The notes: generated by a model from the letters alone, not told the origin. DNA of 40,690 nt from an uncultured Collinsella sp. (GCA_902492755.1 CABUNB010000020.1:1-40690), one strand, 5' to 3'. Counted from the stretch's first letter, positions 24,011 to 33,068 are shown. Translations and numbers: made by a program.

Positions 24011-27000
24011 ATGGCGAACACCCAGAACTATATTAACCACCTGCTGCAGAACACCGGCATTACGCCGGCATGCAGCGAAGAAGAGCGCTTGGCTGCCGAG
24101 GATATCGCTCAGATCTTCCGCAACCACGGCTTTGACCCCGAGGTTCAGGAGTTCAATGCCCCGGCGCCCAGTAGATTGGCATTTGCCGTTACCGGTATTC
24201 TTGCGTTTGCCGGCGCCCTGCTGATGGGCATCGGCGGCGGTATCGGCTTGGTCGGCACCTTGCTGGCCATTGTCGGCGCCGTTCTTTACGTGCTCGAGCG
24301 CACGGGCCACCCCGTGGTTTCGCGCCTGGGCAAGACGGGCGTGAGCCAAAATGTCATCGCCTACCACAAGGCCTCGGGCCCGCTCGCGTCTCCGCGCAAC
24401 CGCCCGGTGGTCGTTGTCGCACACTACGACTCTCCCCGTGCTGAGCTGCTCGCCCGCGAGCCCTATGCTTCGTATCGTGCGCTCATCGCCAAGCTGTTGC
24501 CCGTTGCCACGGTTGCCCCTGCTGCCGTTGCCATCCTGCGTATCCTGCCGCTCCCCGGCGCGCTCAAGGTTCTGCTGTGGATTGTCGCGATCCTCGCTTC
24601 CCTCGTTGCACTTGCCAACGCGGCAAACATCATCTCTAACCGCCACATTCTTCCCTATACGTCCGGCGCGGTGTGCAACAAGTCTTCTGTCGCCGCTATG
24701 CTCGGTGTTATGGACAACGTTGCTCCCTTCCAGGGCGAGAACGAGTTTCCCGACGATGTTCCGTTCGATACCTATTTTGGGGAGCAGAAACGTCGTGCCG
24801 AGGAAATGGCGCGCGCGGCGGCGGAGTATGCCGCGGCCCAGCAGCAAAACGACTACGGCAACACCATCGAGTACGAAGAGCCTACCTACGCCGAGGACGA
24901 GTTCGGTCAGCCGATTGCTCCCGACGCTCAAACCGAGCCCGAACAGGGCGAGGCTTTTGACGAGCAGATCGAGGGCTTTGAGGGTGCGTCTGCCGACGAG
25001 ACGCTGATTGGCGCCATCGTGCCCGAGGATCAGAATCAGGCTGTCCAGGCCGAAGAGTTCAATGACGAGGTTCCCGCTGCTGAGCCGGCGGAGGAGCCTG
25101 CCGCGGCCGAGCCCAAGCCCAAGCTCTATCGCAACGCCGCCGGCAACATCCGCTTTGGTTCGGATGCCATCCGTGCGCTCGGAATGCTTCCCGAGTCCTG
25201 CACGCTCGATTACGAGGAGGGCGAGGAGCCGACGTTTGAGCCCGAGCCTGCGCCCGCTGTCACCGTGGATGATGAGTCTGCCGCGGTTACCGCTGCCGTT
25301 GCCGAGCCCGAGGCGGTGTCTGCGATCGATCCCGCGGCAGGACTGGACATTTTGGCTCCCGCCGCGCCGGCGCAAGACGTTGCGGACGAGTCTGACGACG
25401 ATTACGTTGAACAGCCGAGGCGCGTGTCTTACGAGAGCGATACTGATTTCTCTGCCGAGATTCCCGCGGCAACGCCCCATGCCGATATTGCATCCGCGTT
25501 CTCTTCGATTGGCGCCAGCGCTTCCAGCTTCTTTAAGGGTGCGCTTGCAAAGGGCAGGAAATTTGTCGACGATTTCGAGGAGAAGCGCGCTGCCGCACGC
25601 GAGGCTGCCGAGCAGGAGGCTATCGCTCAGCAGCAGGCAGCCGAGGCGGCACGTGAGCGCGCGGCGCAAGAGTTTGAGCAGAACGAGGCTATGCAGTCCG
25701 GGCCCGTCGACGCTGCCGAAGCTACGACGTCCTTTGAGTCCCAGCAACCGACGTCAGCGGATGTTGTTGAGGCGACGACGTCTTTCGAGGCTCAGCAGCA
25801 CGTCGATAGCACCATGTCGTTTGATGCCGCGCAGTTCGATTCCACGATAACGTTTGAAAAGCAAGGCACCGCAATTGCCGAGCCCCTTCCTGCTTCCGAT
25901 GAGCAGGGCGACGCGGCAGACGATGACGAGCCCATTGATGCTGCCGAAATCCAAGATGCCGCCGAGGACGAGTCCGTCGAGGCCAACTCTGACGAAGAGC
26001 AGTACGCGGCAGCCGATCAAGGTGATTCGACCGAGGTCGAGCAGGAGGAAGTGCCTGCGGTTTCCGAGACTCCCGAGACGGATGAGTCGAGGCCTTACTC
26101 CACGCAGATTTTCACCATGCCGACCCCGAGTGGTTCCGGTGCCACGGTTGCCAATGTCGCTCCCACCCAGGACGAAACGGTCGATTCCCTTATGGCCCAG
26201 ATTTCCTCCCAGGCATCGCCGCGTCCGCAGATGAATGTTCCCGATCCGGCGTCGGCACCGTCGCCTGCACCTTCCTCGTCTCCGCTGGCTTCGGTCCCCG
26301 ATCCGTCGCTGCCGTCTATGAAGCAGGCAAACGTTGCGTCTCGCACGTCGCTGTTCGACCTTCCCGATCCCTCTGCCCAGGTCAACGACCCCTTTGCTAC
26401 TGCCCAGGGTCCCGAACCCACATCGGCACCCGTTGCGCCTCCTATGCCCGTTGCGTCGGGCGCGCAGCCGATCGAGACCATTTCGGCTCCCGCCCCGGCG
26501 GCACCCAAGTCTCGCAAGCGCGGCCTGGGTGGCCTGTTCGGTCGTAAAAAGAAAAACGAGCAGGACAGCATGAGTGACTGGCTGGGCGTCGAAGACGATT
26601 ACGATGCCAAGAAGTCCGGTCGCGGCATCGGTTCGTGGGATAACTTCGAGGACGATAACGATGGCTGGAAGGGTGGCGCTACGTCTTCCGATGGCGCTTC
26701 TTCCGAAGATATGCTCTCGGCTGTCGCCTCTATGGGCGATGATGAGCTGCTCGGTCACGATATCTGGTTTGTGGCAACGGGCGCCTCGGATTGTGATGGC
26801 GCCGGCATGAAGGCCTTCTTGGCTTCGCATCGCGATAAGCTCCGCGGCGTATTCTTTATCAATCTTGAATCCGTCGGCGCCGGTAGGCTTTCGGTGGTGA
26901 CGGTTGAGGGCGAACAGCAGCTGCTCAAGGGCGATCGCCGCATCATGAACCTGGTCAGCAAGGTGTGCGAGTCGTTCCATGTCGATTGTGGCGCGCTCGA

Positions 27001-27187
27001 GATGCCCTATGCCAAGACCGATGCCTATGCCGCGCTCGAGGCGAGCCGCCGAGCCCTCACCATCGCCGGCGTGGACGGCACGCGTCTGGCTTGCGCTCGT
27101 ACCGAGGACGACCTGCCTCACAATGTCAACCCGACGAACATTGCCACGGTATCCGAGGTCGTGACCGAGGTTATCCGCCGTTCGTAG
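24011..27187 (+). CDS. M28-peptidase-like membrane protein with a huge acidic insert
   Basis: A 1058-residue protein beginning MANTQNYINHLL. Residues 1-140 and 910-1058 together resemble an M28 zinc aminopeptidase: VVVVAHYDSPR (His138, Asp140), NLES (Glu953), and LPHNVNPTN (His1037). The usual GAxDN bridging aspartate is replaced by GAVCN (Cys222-Asn223), and the catalytic Glu-Glu pair appears as Ser926-Asp927. Four hydrophobic segments (about 57-74, 78-95, 161-180, 184-207) suggest membrane anchoring. Between about 235 and 910 lies an Ala/Glu/Asp/Pro-rich insert with TTSFE-like repeats and a basic patch (RKRGLGGLFGRKKK). The start is set by GGAG before 24011; an upstream in-frame ATG at 23861 lacks this. 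The function is uncertain; it may be a pseudoenzyme. Confidence 0.7.
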   Translation: MANTQNYINHLLQNTGITPACSEEERLAAEDIAQIFRNHGFDPEVQEFNAPAPSRLAFAVTGILAFAGALLMGIGGGIGLVGTLLAIVGAVLYVLERTGHPVVSRLGKTGVSQNVIAYHKASGPLASPRNRPVVVVAHYDSPRAELLAREPYASYRALIAKLLPVATVAPAAVAILRILPLPGALKVLLWIVAILASLVALANAANIISNRHILPYTSGAVCNKSSVAAMLGVMDNVAPFQGENEFPDDVPFDTYFGEQKRRAEEMARAAAEYAAAQQQNDYGNTIEYEEPTYAEDEFGQPIAPDAQTEPEQGEAFDEQIEGFEGASADETLIGAIVPEDQNQAVQAEEFNDEVPAAEPAEEPAAAEPKPKLYRNAAGNIRFGSDAIRALGMLPESCTLDYEEGEEPTFEPEPAPAVTVDDESAAVTAAVAEPEAVSAIDPAAGLDILAPAAPAQDVADESDDDYVEQPRRVSYESDTDFSAEIPAATPHADIASAFSSIGASASSFFKGALAKGRKFVDDFEEKRAAAREAAEQEAIAQQQAAEAARERAAQEFEQNEAMQSGPVDAAEATTSFESQQPTSADVVEATTSFEAQQHVDSTMSFDAAQFDSTITFEKQGTAIAEPLPASDEQGDAADDDEPIDAAEIQDAAEDESVEANSDEEQYAAADQGDSTEVEQEEVPAVSETPETDESRPYSTQIFTMPTPSGSGATVANVAPTQDETVDSLMAQISSQASPRPQMNVPDPASAPSPAPSSSPLASVPDPSLPSMKQANVASRTSLFDLPDPSAQVNDPFATAQGPEPTSAPVAPPMPVASGAQPIETISAPAPAAPKSRKRGLGGLFGRKKKNEQDSMSDWLGVEDDYDAKKSGRGIGSWDNFEDDNDGWKGGATSSDGASSEDMLSAVASMGDDELLGHDIWFVATGASDCDGAGMKAFLASHRDKLRGVFFINLESVGAGRLSVVTVEGEQQLLKGDRRIMNLVSKVCESFHVDCGALEMPYAKTDAYAALEASRRALTIAGVDGTRLACARTEDDLPHNVNPTNIATVSEVVTEVIRRS

Positions 27188-27208
27188 ACGGAGCTCTAAG
27201 GAGTCAAC

Positions 27209-27427
27209 GTGTTTTCGTATATTAAGCGCCATTGGCCTGTCTACGTGATTTTGACCTTGATTGCCATTGCGTTAGGATTTGGGGCTGCCTACATCGTGGG
27301 TGCAAAGGGCTCGACCCCCGCCTCCGCAATCAGCGAAGAGGTGGAGCAAGAACAGAGTACGGGTGCCGATGGGATTCCTGAGTCCGAGCAGGCAATCGTT
27401 GATGGTGGATCTTCGTCTGCAGAGTAG
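27209..27427 (+). CDS. Small single-pass membrane protein
   Basis: A 72-residue protein: a short basic N-terminus, one hydrophobic segment (about 10-31), then an acidic Ser/Glu-rich tail. The GTG start follows AAGGAG. It lies 21 bp after the M28-like gene and shares its terminator, so the two are probably cotranscribed. No family recognised. Confidence 0.7.
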   Translation: MFSYIKRHWPVYVILTLIAIALGFGAAYIVGAKGSTPASAISEEVEQEQSTGADGIPESEQAIVDGGSSSAE

Positions 27428-27450
27428 ATACGGCGATTTACATGATTGAA

Positions 27451-27486
27451 AGCGGGCGAGCCAGGGGACTGGCTCGCCCGCTTTTT
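27451..27486 (+). terminator. Terminator between convergent genes
   Basis: A perfect 13-bp stem (27451-27463 with 27470-27482) with a 6-nt loop is followed by TTTT on the plus strand. On the minus strand it reads into TTTC, so it may also serve the adhesin gene. Confidence 0.88.
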
Positions 27487-27493
27487 CATCGCG

Positions 27494-30400
27494 CTAGCGC
27501 TTCTTTGGGGTCGACCTAAGGCGAGCGAACCATAGGGCTGCGGCACCCGAGGTCAGGAGCGCGGTGATGCAAGCGGCGATGGGAACTGATCCTGTTGCCG
27601 GTAGGTCCTGCGGTAGGGTACAGCGTTGAATGACACGGTCCTCGTCATGTGACTCAAGTTTATCGCCGCCGCCGTTGCGGCAAAGATCGACGCGTGCGCT
27701 GTTGGTGAGTGCGGTTTGGGGCGTATAAGCCGACGTCGCCTGCATGTGCACGATTGCGCCCCGAGCGTCTGTGCCAAGGATTGCTTTGGCATCGTCAAGG
27801 TCGTCGTGCTCATCTTTGAGATCATCGCGGGTCCAAGAATCCGCATCGCTTCGAGTCGTAAAGTCGGCGGCTACCGCACCGTATTCAATGCGAATGCCCG
27901 TTACGACGGTATTGGACGCAAGGTCGAGTTCTTTCGCCTCGAGTGTGGTGGATTCCGTGGTCGAGACATCCGCCTTCCAGAGGTGCCAGCCGTCGTAATC
28001 GACGAGGCGGCAATCCTCACCCAGACTTTCCCTTACTTCGTCGGACTCAAGCCAAGGATTTTCGTGCCCATCGTCAAGTGTCGCGTTTGCCGGCTCATCG
28101 ACGTCTGTCGAGTCCAGCGGCGTCGTGCGATACCACACGTTGCACAGACCATTGAGGTCGCCGATGGCGACGGGGGTTTCGATTGAGACGAATCTCGCCG
28201 TATCGTCCTCGGCACACTCAAGATCATCGGTAATTGTAAACTCATCAACCCAGGTAGTTGAATCGTTTCGAGCGTCGATGGTATAGGAGAAAAGCCCATC
28301 CGTATTGGTTTGCATCGCGGCACGGTTTTTACCATCGCCGTTAGCCAACAGGTCCTTTTCGATAGGTTGGACAAGTTCCTGACGCTTGTCGACCTGCCCC
28401 TTGATCTCGATGGGCGCATCCTTCATCGCGACGGATTGGACTTCTCCCGTATCCTTTATTTCAAACGTTATCTCCTCGGCAAGGTCATAGGTCCGCGGAG
28501 ACATCATTTCGCGCAACGAGTAGGTGCCGGGTGCAAGATGTTCGACGCGGTGTGGCTTGTCGGATGAGGTCCAGGAGTCTATTTCGGTTTTATCGGGACC
28601 ATATAAGGTGAGCTGTGCGCCTTCCACTTCCTGCTCACCGCTTGCATCGACCTTGGAGATATCAACCTTGGTGTAATCGTTGGATACGTTAAGCCGTGCT
28701 TCCACAACGGGTGTTTTCTGGTCGGCATAGGTAAGGTCGACGATATGGTGCGTCCGGTCGAGTAAGAAGCCAGCCGGCGCTTGAGTCTCGACAACCTCGT
28801 AGTGCGCGGTGTCAGATCCCAGCGGGAGGTCGTCCGCGCGTGCTTCTCCAGTTTCATCCGTCGTGACGGTAGCGACAGTCTCACCGTCGAGCGCGGCGAT
28901 GCTACCGTCGGGGCGCACGATATCACCCGAAGCACGGATCTCAAAGATGGCGCCCGCGAGGCTGCTGCCATCTACGGCATCGGTTTTAACGATCCTGATG
29001 TTTCCGATCGCGGCGTGGTCATAATACGAGGCGATTGCAACGGGCGTTAGGTTCATGTCGGTGGGTATGTTTACCTCGATCTCTTCGCCGACAAGATAGG
29101 GCTCTTTGGCCGAGGTTTCGCGTACATAATAGGTGCCCGGCACGAGCGATTCGGGCAGTGTGACGGTCCCGGTCGCGTCAGTCGTAAAGGTGTCCATTAC
29201 GTTATGTGCTGGATACCAGCAAGTTTGTGAGACAGGTTCGTGATTGCTGTCGAGGAGTTGGAAGGTGAATCCGGCTAGGGGAACAGAAGCGCCTGTTTGG
29301 GCATCGCGTTTTACAATCTGGAGATGCGTCGACAGAGCGTGGTTGTCTACGATATATTGAAGCTCGGCGCCGTCGGAAATCTGATTGGCCCCGACGGTCC
29401 ATTCCCCTGCACGTTTAAAACCCTCGGGGACGGTTTCCGGAACCTCGCGAACCGTGTAGCCGGCACGGTCGTATGGGACGGCTCCGTGGACACCGGCGGG
29501 TCGCTTGCCTGTGCCGAACCATGCTTCGGGCTGATCTTTGGTGGAGGCAAAGCCATAGATGTTTGTGGTCAGTGTGCCAACAACCTGCTGAGAGCTGTTG
29601 CTGACAACCTCAAAGACAACACCACCCGCCGGCTGCTCCAGGCCGGATTGGTCGCTATTGCCGTAATCCTTGAATTTGGAAATCTCAAGGTTAAACGCAA
29701 TGGGGATATCGGAAACGCGAGATTCGATCTCGACCACGCCTGAATCGCCGAGTTGGTCGGCTCCAACGGTATAGGTCCAGCTGTCGTTGGATGGCAGGTA
29801 GCCCTCGGGGGCTTTTGATTCGTAGATGGTAAAGGTTCCTAAGGGGACATCGGCGAGGGGGGCCCGACCGCTTTCGTCGGTCGTGAGGATTTGTGCCCAT
29901 CCAGGGGTTGATTGCGACACACACGTGAACTTTGCTCCTGCGAGCGAAGCTCCAACTTGGGGGCCTGCATTCGTCGCGGCATCGAGCTTTGCGATGCGCA
30001 AGGTAATGGTGCCGGGCTGTTCATCAATGGCGACCTGTCCACCGTCATTCCCCGTGGTAAAGGCGATGCGATCACGACGGGGGACATAGCCGGCCGGCGC
30101 CTTCGTTTCAACTAGGTAGTATGCCGTGTTGGGCAGAAGTGTTGCTTGCGCCCGACCGTTGCTGTCCATCTGGATGGTGCCGACATGCGCGCCGCTGGCG
30201 CTCTCAAAAATATCGAATGTTGCCCCGTCAAACTGATAAGTATTGTTTCCGCTGGTAATGGCGGCGTTTGCAGACTGTTTTTTGAAGGAAACGGAGACCG
30301 CCGGCAGTACATAGAGCATGTCTTGACGTTTGCTGCCGCCCGATACGGCTCCTAGATAGCGTCGCGCGCGGTGCGGAGCGGCTTTGATGCTTCCTGATTT

Positions 30401-30925
30401 TGCGCTGTCGTGGAGCCACCGCGCCGCCGCCACGACTTCATTGTCAGTGGTAAAGTGCCCACTCTTGGTTTTGCCCTGAGCGGTCGTGTAAGAGTAAGTA
30501 CCGTCGACATGGGTAGTGCCGTTGAGCATCCATACGGCAAGCTGGGTTGCGGCGCGGGCGCGATCGGGTGAAAGATGGTAACCGCCAAACGACGTGGCGG
30601 TAGGATATCCGTGACAAACGATTGCCGCGAACTCGTCGTCGAGCCACACCCAGCCTTGATCAAAGTTGAGCCATGGGCCACCCGGTTTGGTGGGGCCGGG
30701 GCGCTCCTGGTTCATGCAGTAGGCAATCGAGGTGTCTTGAGCTTCATACTTGCCGATGAAGAAGGGCCCACAATCATCGCTAATAGTGCGGAAGCCGAGC
30801 TGGTCGTAGCCATCGACGGCAAATGCGGCTCCCGGTGCCAGGCAGCCGAAAAGCAGGAAGAGGAGCAGGAGCAGCGGACCTGTTGCGATTGCGCTGTGGA
30901 CAGAGTGCGTGGGTGCGTTGGACAT
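27494..30925 (-). CDS. Cell-wall-anchored thioester adhesin with SpaA/Cna-B-like repeats
   Basis: A 1143-residue surface protein. A signal peptide (1-36, cleavage after AFA) leads to a thioester domain: Cys70 in IAYCMNQERP and Gln128 in ATQLAVWML are the expected bond partners for covalent host attachment. About six SpaA/Cna-B-like modules follow, each opening with a K motif (ISKF, IVKR, IVKT, ISKV) and closing with an E motif such as ETKAPAGY, ESKAPEGY or ETQAPAGF, consistent with intramolecular isopeptide bonds. A further extended module is next, then the sortase signal LPATG (1108-1112), a hydrophobic stretch and a KKR tail. AAGGAG precedes the ATG. No sortase gene is nearby. It is transcribed against replication. 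Confidence 0.9.
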   Translation of the reverse strand: MSNAPTHSVHSAIATGPLLLLLFLLFGCLAPGAAFAVDGYDQLGFRTISDDCGPFFIGKYEAQDTSIAYCMNQERPGPTKPGGPWLNFDQGWVWLDDEFAAIVCHGYPTATSFGGYHLSPDRARAATQLAVWMLNGTTHVDGTYSYTTAQGKTKSGHFTTDNEVVAAARWLHDSAKSGSIKAAPHRARRYLGAVSGGSKRQDMLYVLPAVSVSFKKQSANAAITSGNNTYQFDGATFDIFESASGAHVGTIQMDSNGRAQATLLPNTAYYLVETKAPAGYVPRRDRIAFTTGNDGGQVAIDEQPGTITLRIAKLDAATNAGPQVGASLAGAKFTCVSQSTPGWAQILTTDESGRAPLADVPLGTFTIYESKAPEGYLPSNDSWTYTVGADQLGDSGVVEIESRVSDIPIAFNLEISKFKDYGNSDQSGLEQPAGGVVFEVVSNSSQQVVGTLTTNIYGFASTKDQPEAWFGTGKRPAGVHGAVPYDRAGYTVREVPETVPEGFKRAGEWTVGANQISDGAELQYIVDNHALSTHLQIVKRDAQTGASVPLAGFTFQLLDSNHEPVSQTCWYPAHNVMDTFTTDATGTVTLPESLVPGTYYVRETSAKEPYLVGEEIEVNIPTDMNLTPVAIASYYDHAAIGNIRIVKTDAVDGSSLAGAIFEIRASGDIVRPDGSIAALDGETVATVTTDETGEARADDLPLGSDTAHYEVVETQAPAGFLLDRTHHIVDLTYADQKTPVVEARLNVSNDYTKVDISKVDASGEQEVEGAQLTLYGPDKTEIDSWTSSDKPHRVEHLAPGTYSLREMMSPRTYDLAEEITFEIKDTGEVQSVAMKDAPIEIKGQVDKRQELVQPIEKDLLANGDGKNRAAMQTNTDGLFSYTIDARNDSTTWVDEFTITDDLECAEDDTARFVSIETPVAIGDLNGLCNVWYRTTPLDSTDVDEPANATLDDGHENPWLESDEVRESLGEDCRLVDYDGWHLWKADVSTTESTTLEAKELDLASNTVVTGIRIEYGAVAADFTTRSDADSWTRDDLKDEHDDLDDAKAILGTDARGAIVHMQATSAYTPQTALTNSARVDLCRNGGGDKLESHDEDRVIQRCTLPQDLPATGSVPIAACITALLTSGAAALWFARLRSTPKKR

Positions 30926-31179
30926 GGCTGCTCCTTATCCCTCGTGCGCCGCACGGGGAGGCTGCGACGCGTAGGATGAGGCTACCCCCGAGGTTCATGC
31001 GGGTAAGTACCGGAGCCTGACCAAAAGCTTGCCCAATTCCTGACAAATTGAGCTCAAATACAACAATCAAGCAAAAGCGCAGGTAGAAGATAAGGGGAAC
31101 AGGAAGCCAAAGGTCCTCGTCTCCACAATTGACGCGATTTTCAAACGAATCTCCACAGCTAAAACAAGCACCACCACCC
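30926..31179. other. Gap between the adhesin and tRNA-Gly
   Basis: About 250 bp without a gene. It holds the adhesin Shine-Dalgarno, presumably its promoter (not located with confidence), and an A-rich stretch. No riboswitch or repeat was recognised. Confidence 0.5.
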
Positions 31180-31209
31180 TTGTATCGAACAAGACAACCG
31201 CGTTATACT
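31180..31209 (+). promoter_or_regulatory. Promoter of tRNA-Gly
   Basis: A -35 TTGTAT (31180-31185) and -10 TATACT (31204-31209) with an 18-bp spacer, ending 13 bp before the tRNA. Confidence 0.65.
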
Positions 31210-31222
31210 AGCCAACACACAA

Positions 31223-31297
31223 GCGGGCATCGCCAAGTGGTAAGGCATCAGCTTCCCAAGCTGACACTCGCGGGTTCGAGTCCCGTTGCCCGCTCCA
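31223..31297 (+). tRNA. tRNA-Gly (anticodon CCC)
   Basis: A full cloverleaf: acceptor GCGGGCA/TGCCCGC, D-arm GCC..GGC, anticodon stem TCAGC/GCTGA around TTCCCAA (anticodon CCC), T-arm GCGGGTTCGAGTCCCGT, discriminator U and encoded CCA. It is followed by a terminator and then by repeated copies of its own 3' end. Confidence 0.95.
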
Positions 31298-31307
31298 TTC
31301 GAATTTC

Positions 31308-31340
31308 AGGCACGGTAACGTTTCGTTACCGTGCCTTTTT
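31308..31340 (+). terminator. Terminator of tRNA-Gly
   Basis: A perfect 13-bp stem (31308-31320 with 31324-31336) with a TTT loop is followed by a T-run. Confidence 0.92.
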
Positions 31341-31351
31341 CAATAAAGTGC

Positions 31352-31489
31352 CGGGACTCGAACCCGACAGGGTGCGAGCGTTAAATAAACGCGAAGCGTT
31401 TATAGCGAGCAGGCAAGGTCGCCGATAGGCGGCCGCAGCCGGTGCGGATTTGCGAAGCAAATGCGCGGACGTCCCGTTGCCCGCTCCAT
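31352..31489. repeat. tRNA-Gly-associated hairpin element, copy 1
   Basis: It opens with CGGGACTCGAACCCG (31352-31366), the exact reverse complement of the tRNA-Gly T-arm (31271-31285). Three hairpins follow: ATAAACGC-GAA-GCGTTTAT (31385-31403), GGTCGCC-GATA-GGCGGCC (31417-31434) and ATTTGC-GAA-GCAAAT (31448-31462). It closes with GTCCCGTTGCCCGCTCCAT (31471-31489), an exact 19-bp copy of the tRNA-Gly 3' end. Confidence 0.8.
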
Positions 31490-31567
31490 CAGCAAAGGAA
31501 GACGTGGGGACGGACAATTCGGCGGAGTCTTCCCCTTCGGCTTCGTGAAGCTGAGGGGCTCGCCTGA

Positions 31568-31619
31568 AGCCGGTGCGGATTTGCGAAGCAAATACGCGGA
31601 CGTCCCGTTGCTCGCTCCA
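31568..31619. repeat. tRNA-Gly-associated element, partial copy 2
   Basis: 52 bp matching 31437-31488 with two substitutions. It contains the third hairpin and a second tRNA-Gly 3'-end copy with one mismatch (TTGCTCGCTCCA). Between the copies (31490-31567) are two further hairpin-prone stretches (GGAAGAC/GTCTTCC at 31498-31533, and CCCCT/AGGGG) but no gene. Confidence 0.8.
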
Positions 31620-31671
31620 ATTCCAAAATGTTAGGTTAATGCCTGCTGCCCATACTTGCACCTGCGCACGG

Positions 31672-31677
31672 TACAAT
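31672..31677 (+). promoter_or_regulatory. -10 element of purB
   Basis: TACAAT lies 45 bp before the purB start. No convincing -35 is seen at 17 bp (TTGCAC at 31656 is too close). Confidence 0.4.
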
Positions 31678-31721
31678 GGATGGGTTACGACCAACGTGCC
31701 AATAACCAAAAAGGAGCCGCT

Positions 31722-33068
31722 ATGATCGATCGCTATACCCGCCCGGAGATGGGACACATCTTCTCCCTCGAGAACAAGTACGCCATTTGGCAGGAGATCG
31801 AGGTTCTGGCCTGCGAGGCCCAGGCGGAGCTCGGCAAGATCGGTATTTCCAAAGACGAGGCCCAGTGGATCCGCGACCATGCCAACTTTGAGAAGGCGAA
31901 GGTCGATGAGATCGAGGAAGTCACGCGCCACGACGTCATTGCCTTCCTGACCAACATGAAGGAATACATCGATGCCGATGTTCCCGAGGGCGACCCCAAG
32001 CCCAGCCGCTGGGTTCACTATGGCATGACCAGCTCGGATCTGGGCGACACGGCCCTGTGCTACCAGCTCACCCAGGCCTGCGACCTGATCATCGAGGACG
32101 TCAAGAAGCTCGGCGAGATTTGCAAGCGTCGCGCCTTTGAGGAGCGCAACACGCTCTGTGCCGGCCGCACTCATGGCATCCACGCCGAGCCGATGACCTT
32201 CGGCATGAAGTTTGGCTCTTGGGCCTGGGAGCTCAAGCGCGATCTGGATCGTCTTGAGGACGCCCGCAAGAATGTTGCCTTTGGTGCCATCTCGGGCGCT
32301 GTCGGCACGTACAGCTCCATCGAGCCGTTCGTCGAGGAGTATGTCTGCGAGCACCTGGGCCTGGTTCACGACCCGCTGTCCACGCAGGTTATCAGCCGCG
32401 ACCATCACGCCTATCTCGCCGGCGTTCTCGCCACCACCGCAGCCACCTGCGAGCGCATCGCTACCGAGGTCCGCAATCTGCAGAAGACTGATACGCTCGA
32501 GGCCGAGGAGCCGTTCCGTAAGGGCCAAAAGGGCAGCTCAGCCATGCCGCACAAGCGCAACCCCATCACCATGGAGAAAGTCTGCGGTCTGTCGCGCGTC
32601 GTGAAGTCCAACGCCCAGGTTGCCTTCGATAACGTCGCCCTGTGGCACGAGCGTGACATTTCGCACTCCTCTGCCGAGCGCGTCGCCCAGGCCGATAGCT
32701 TCATCGCCCTCGACCACATGTTCCAGTGCCTCATCCGCGTTATCGACGGCCTGCAGCTGTACCCTGCCCGCATGATGGCCAACCTCAATAAGACCCGCGG
32801 CCTCATCTTCTCCTCCAAGGTGCTGCTCGCCCTCGTCGACACGGGCATCACCCGCGAGGACGCGTACGCCATTGTGCAGGAGAACGCCATGGCAACTTGG
32901 CACGAGGTACAGGATTGTGTCTCCGGCCCCACCTTTAAGGAGCGTCTCGAGGCCGACCCGCGCTGCACCGTCAGTCAGGAGAAGCTCGACGAGATCTTTG
33001 ATCCGTGGGACTTCCTCACCCGTATCGACACGGTCTTTGATCGTCTGGAGCAGCTGAGCTTCGAGTAG
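31722..33068 (+). CDS. purB: Adenylosuccinate lyase
   Basis: PurB cleaves SAICAR to AICAR and adenylosuccinate to AMP in purine synthesis. The 448-residue protein has the fumarase/aspartase-superfamily signature SSAMPHKRNP with the catalytic serine loop, MTSSDLGDT and GRTHGIHAEPMTFG. The start at 31722 is set by AAGGAG five bases upstream; an in-frame ATG at 31656 is upstream of the -10 element and rejected. purC lies about 4 kb downstream, not in the same operon. Confidence 0.96.
   Translation: MIDRYTRPEMGHIFSLENKYAIWQEIEVLACEAQAELGKIGISKDEAQWIRDHANFEKAKVDEIEEVTRHDVIAFLTNMKEYIDADVPEGDPKPSRWVHYGMTSSDLGDTALCYQLTQACDLIIEDVKKLGEICKRRAFEERNTLCAGRTHGIHAEPMTFGMKFGSWAWELKRDLDRLEDARKNVAFGAISGAVGTYSSIEPFVEEYVCEHLGLVHDPLSTQVISRDHHAYLAGVLATTAATCERIATEVRNLQKTDTLEAEEPFRKGQKGSSAMPHKRNPITMEKVCGLSRVVKSNAQVAFDNVALWHERDISHSSAERVAQADSFIALDHMFQCLIRVIDGLQLYPARMMANLNKTRGLIFSSKVLLALVDTGITREDAYAIVQENAMATWHEVQDCVSGPTFKERLEADPRCTVSQEKLDEIFDPWDFLTRIDTVFDRLEQLSFE

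Noticed and set aside
23960..25747. A 595-codon minus-strand open frame opposite the M28-like gene
   Set aside because: Arg/Leu/Gly-rich shadow of the acidic insert, with no family motif or start signal.
31271..31619. Considered a CRISPR array or integrase att pair
   Set aside because: Only two to three copies, unequal spacing, repeats derived from a tRNA 3' end, and no cas or integrase gene in the window.
31656..31661. TTGCAC as the purB -35
   Set aside because: Only 10 bp from the TACAAT -10, too close for a sigma-A promoter.
31326..32528. A 400-codon minus-strand open frame over the tRNA-Gly repeats and purB
   Set aside because: Runs antisense through purB, which is clearly coding, and through tRNA-derived repeats.
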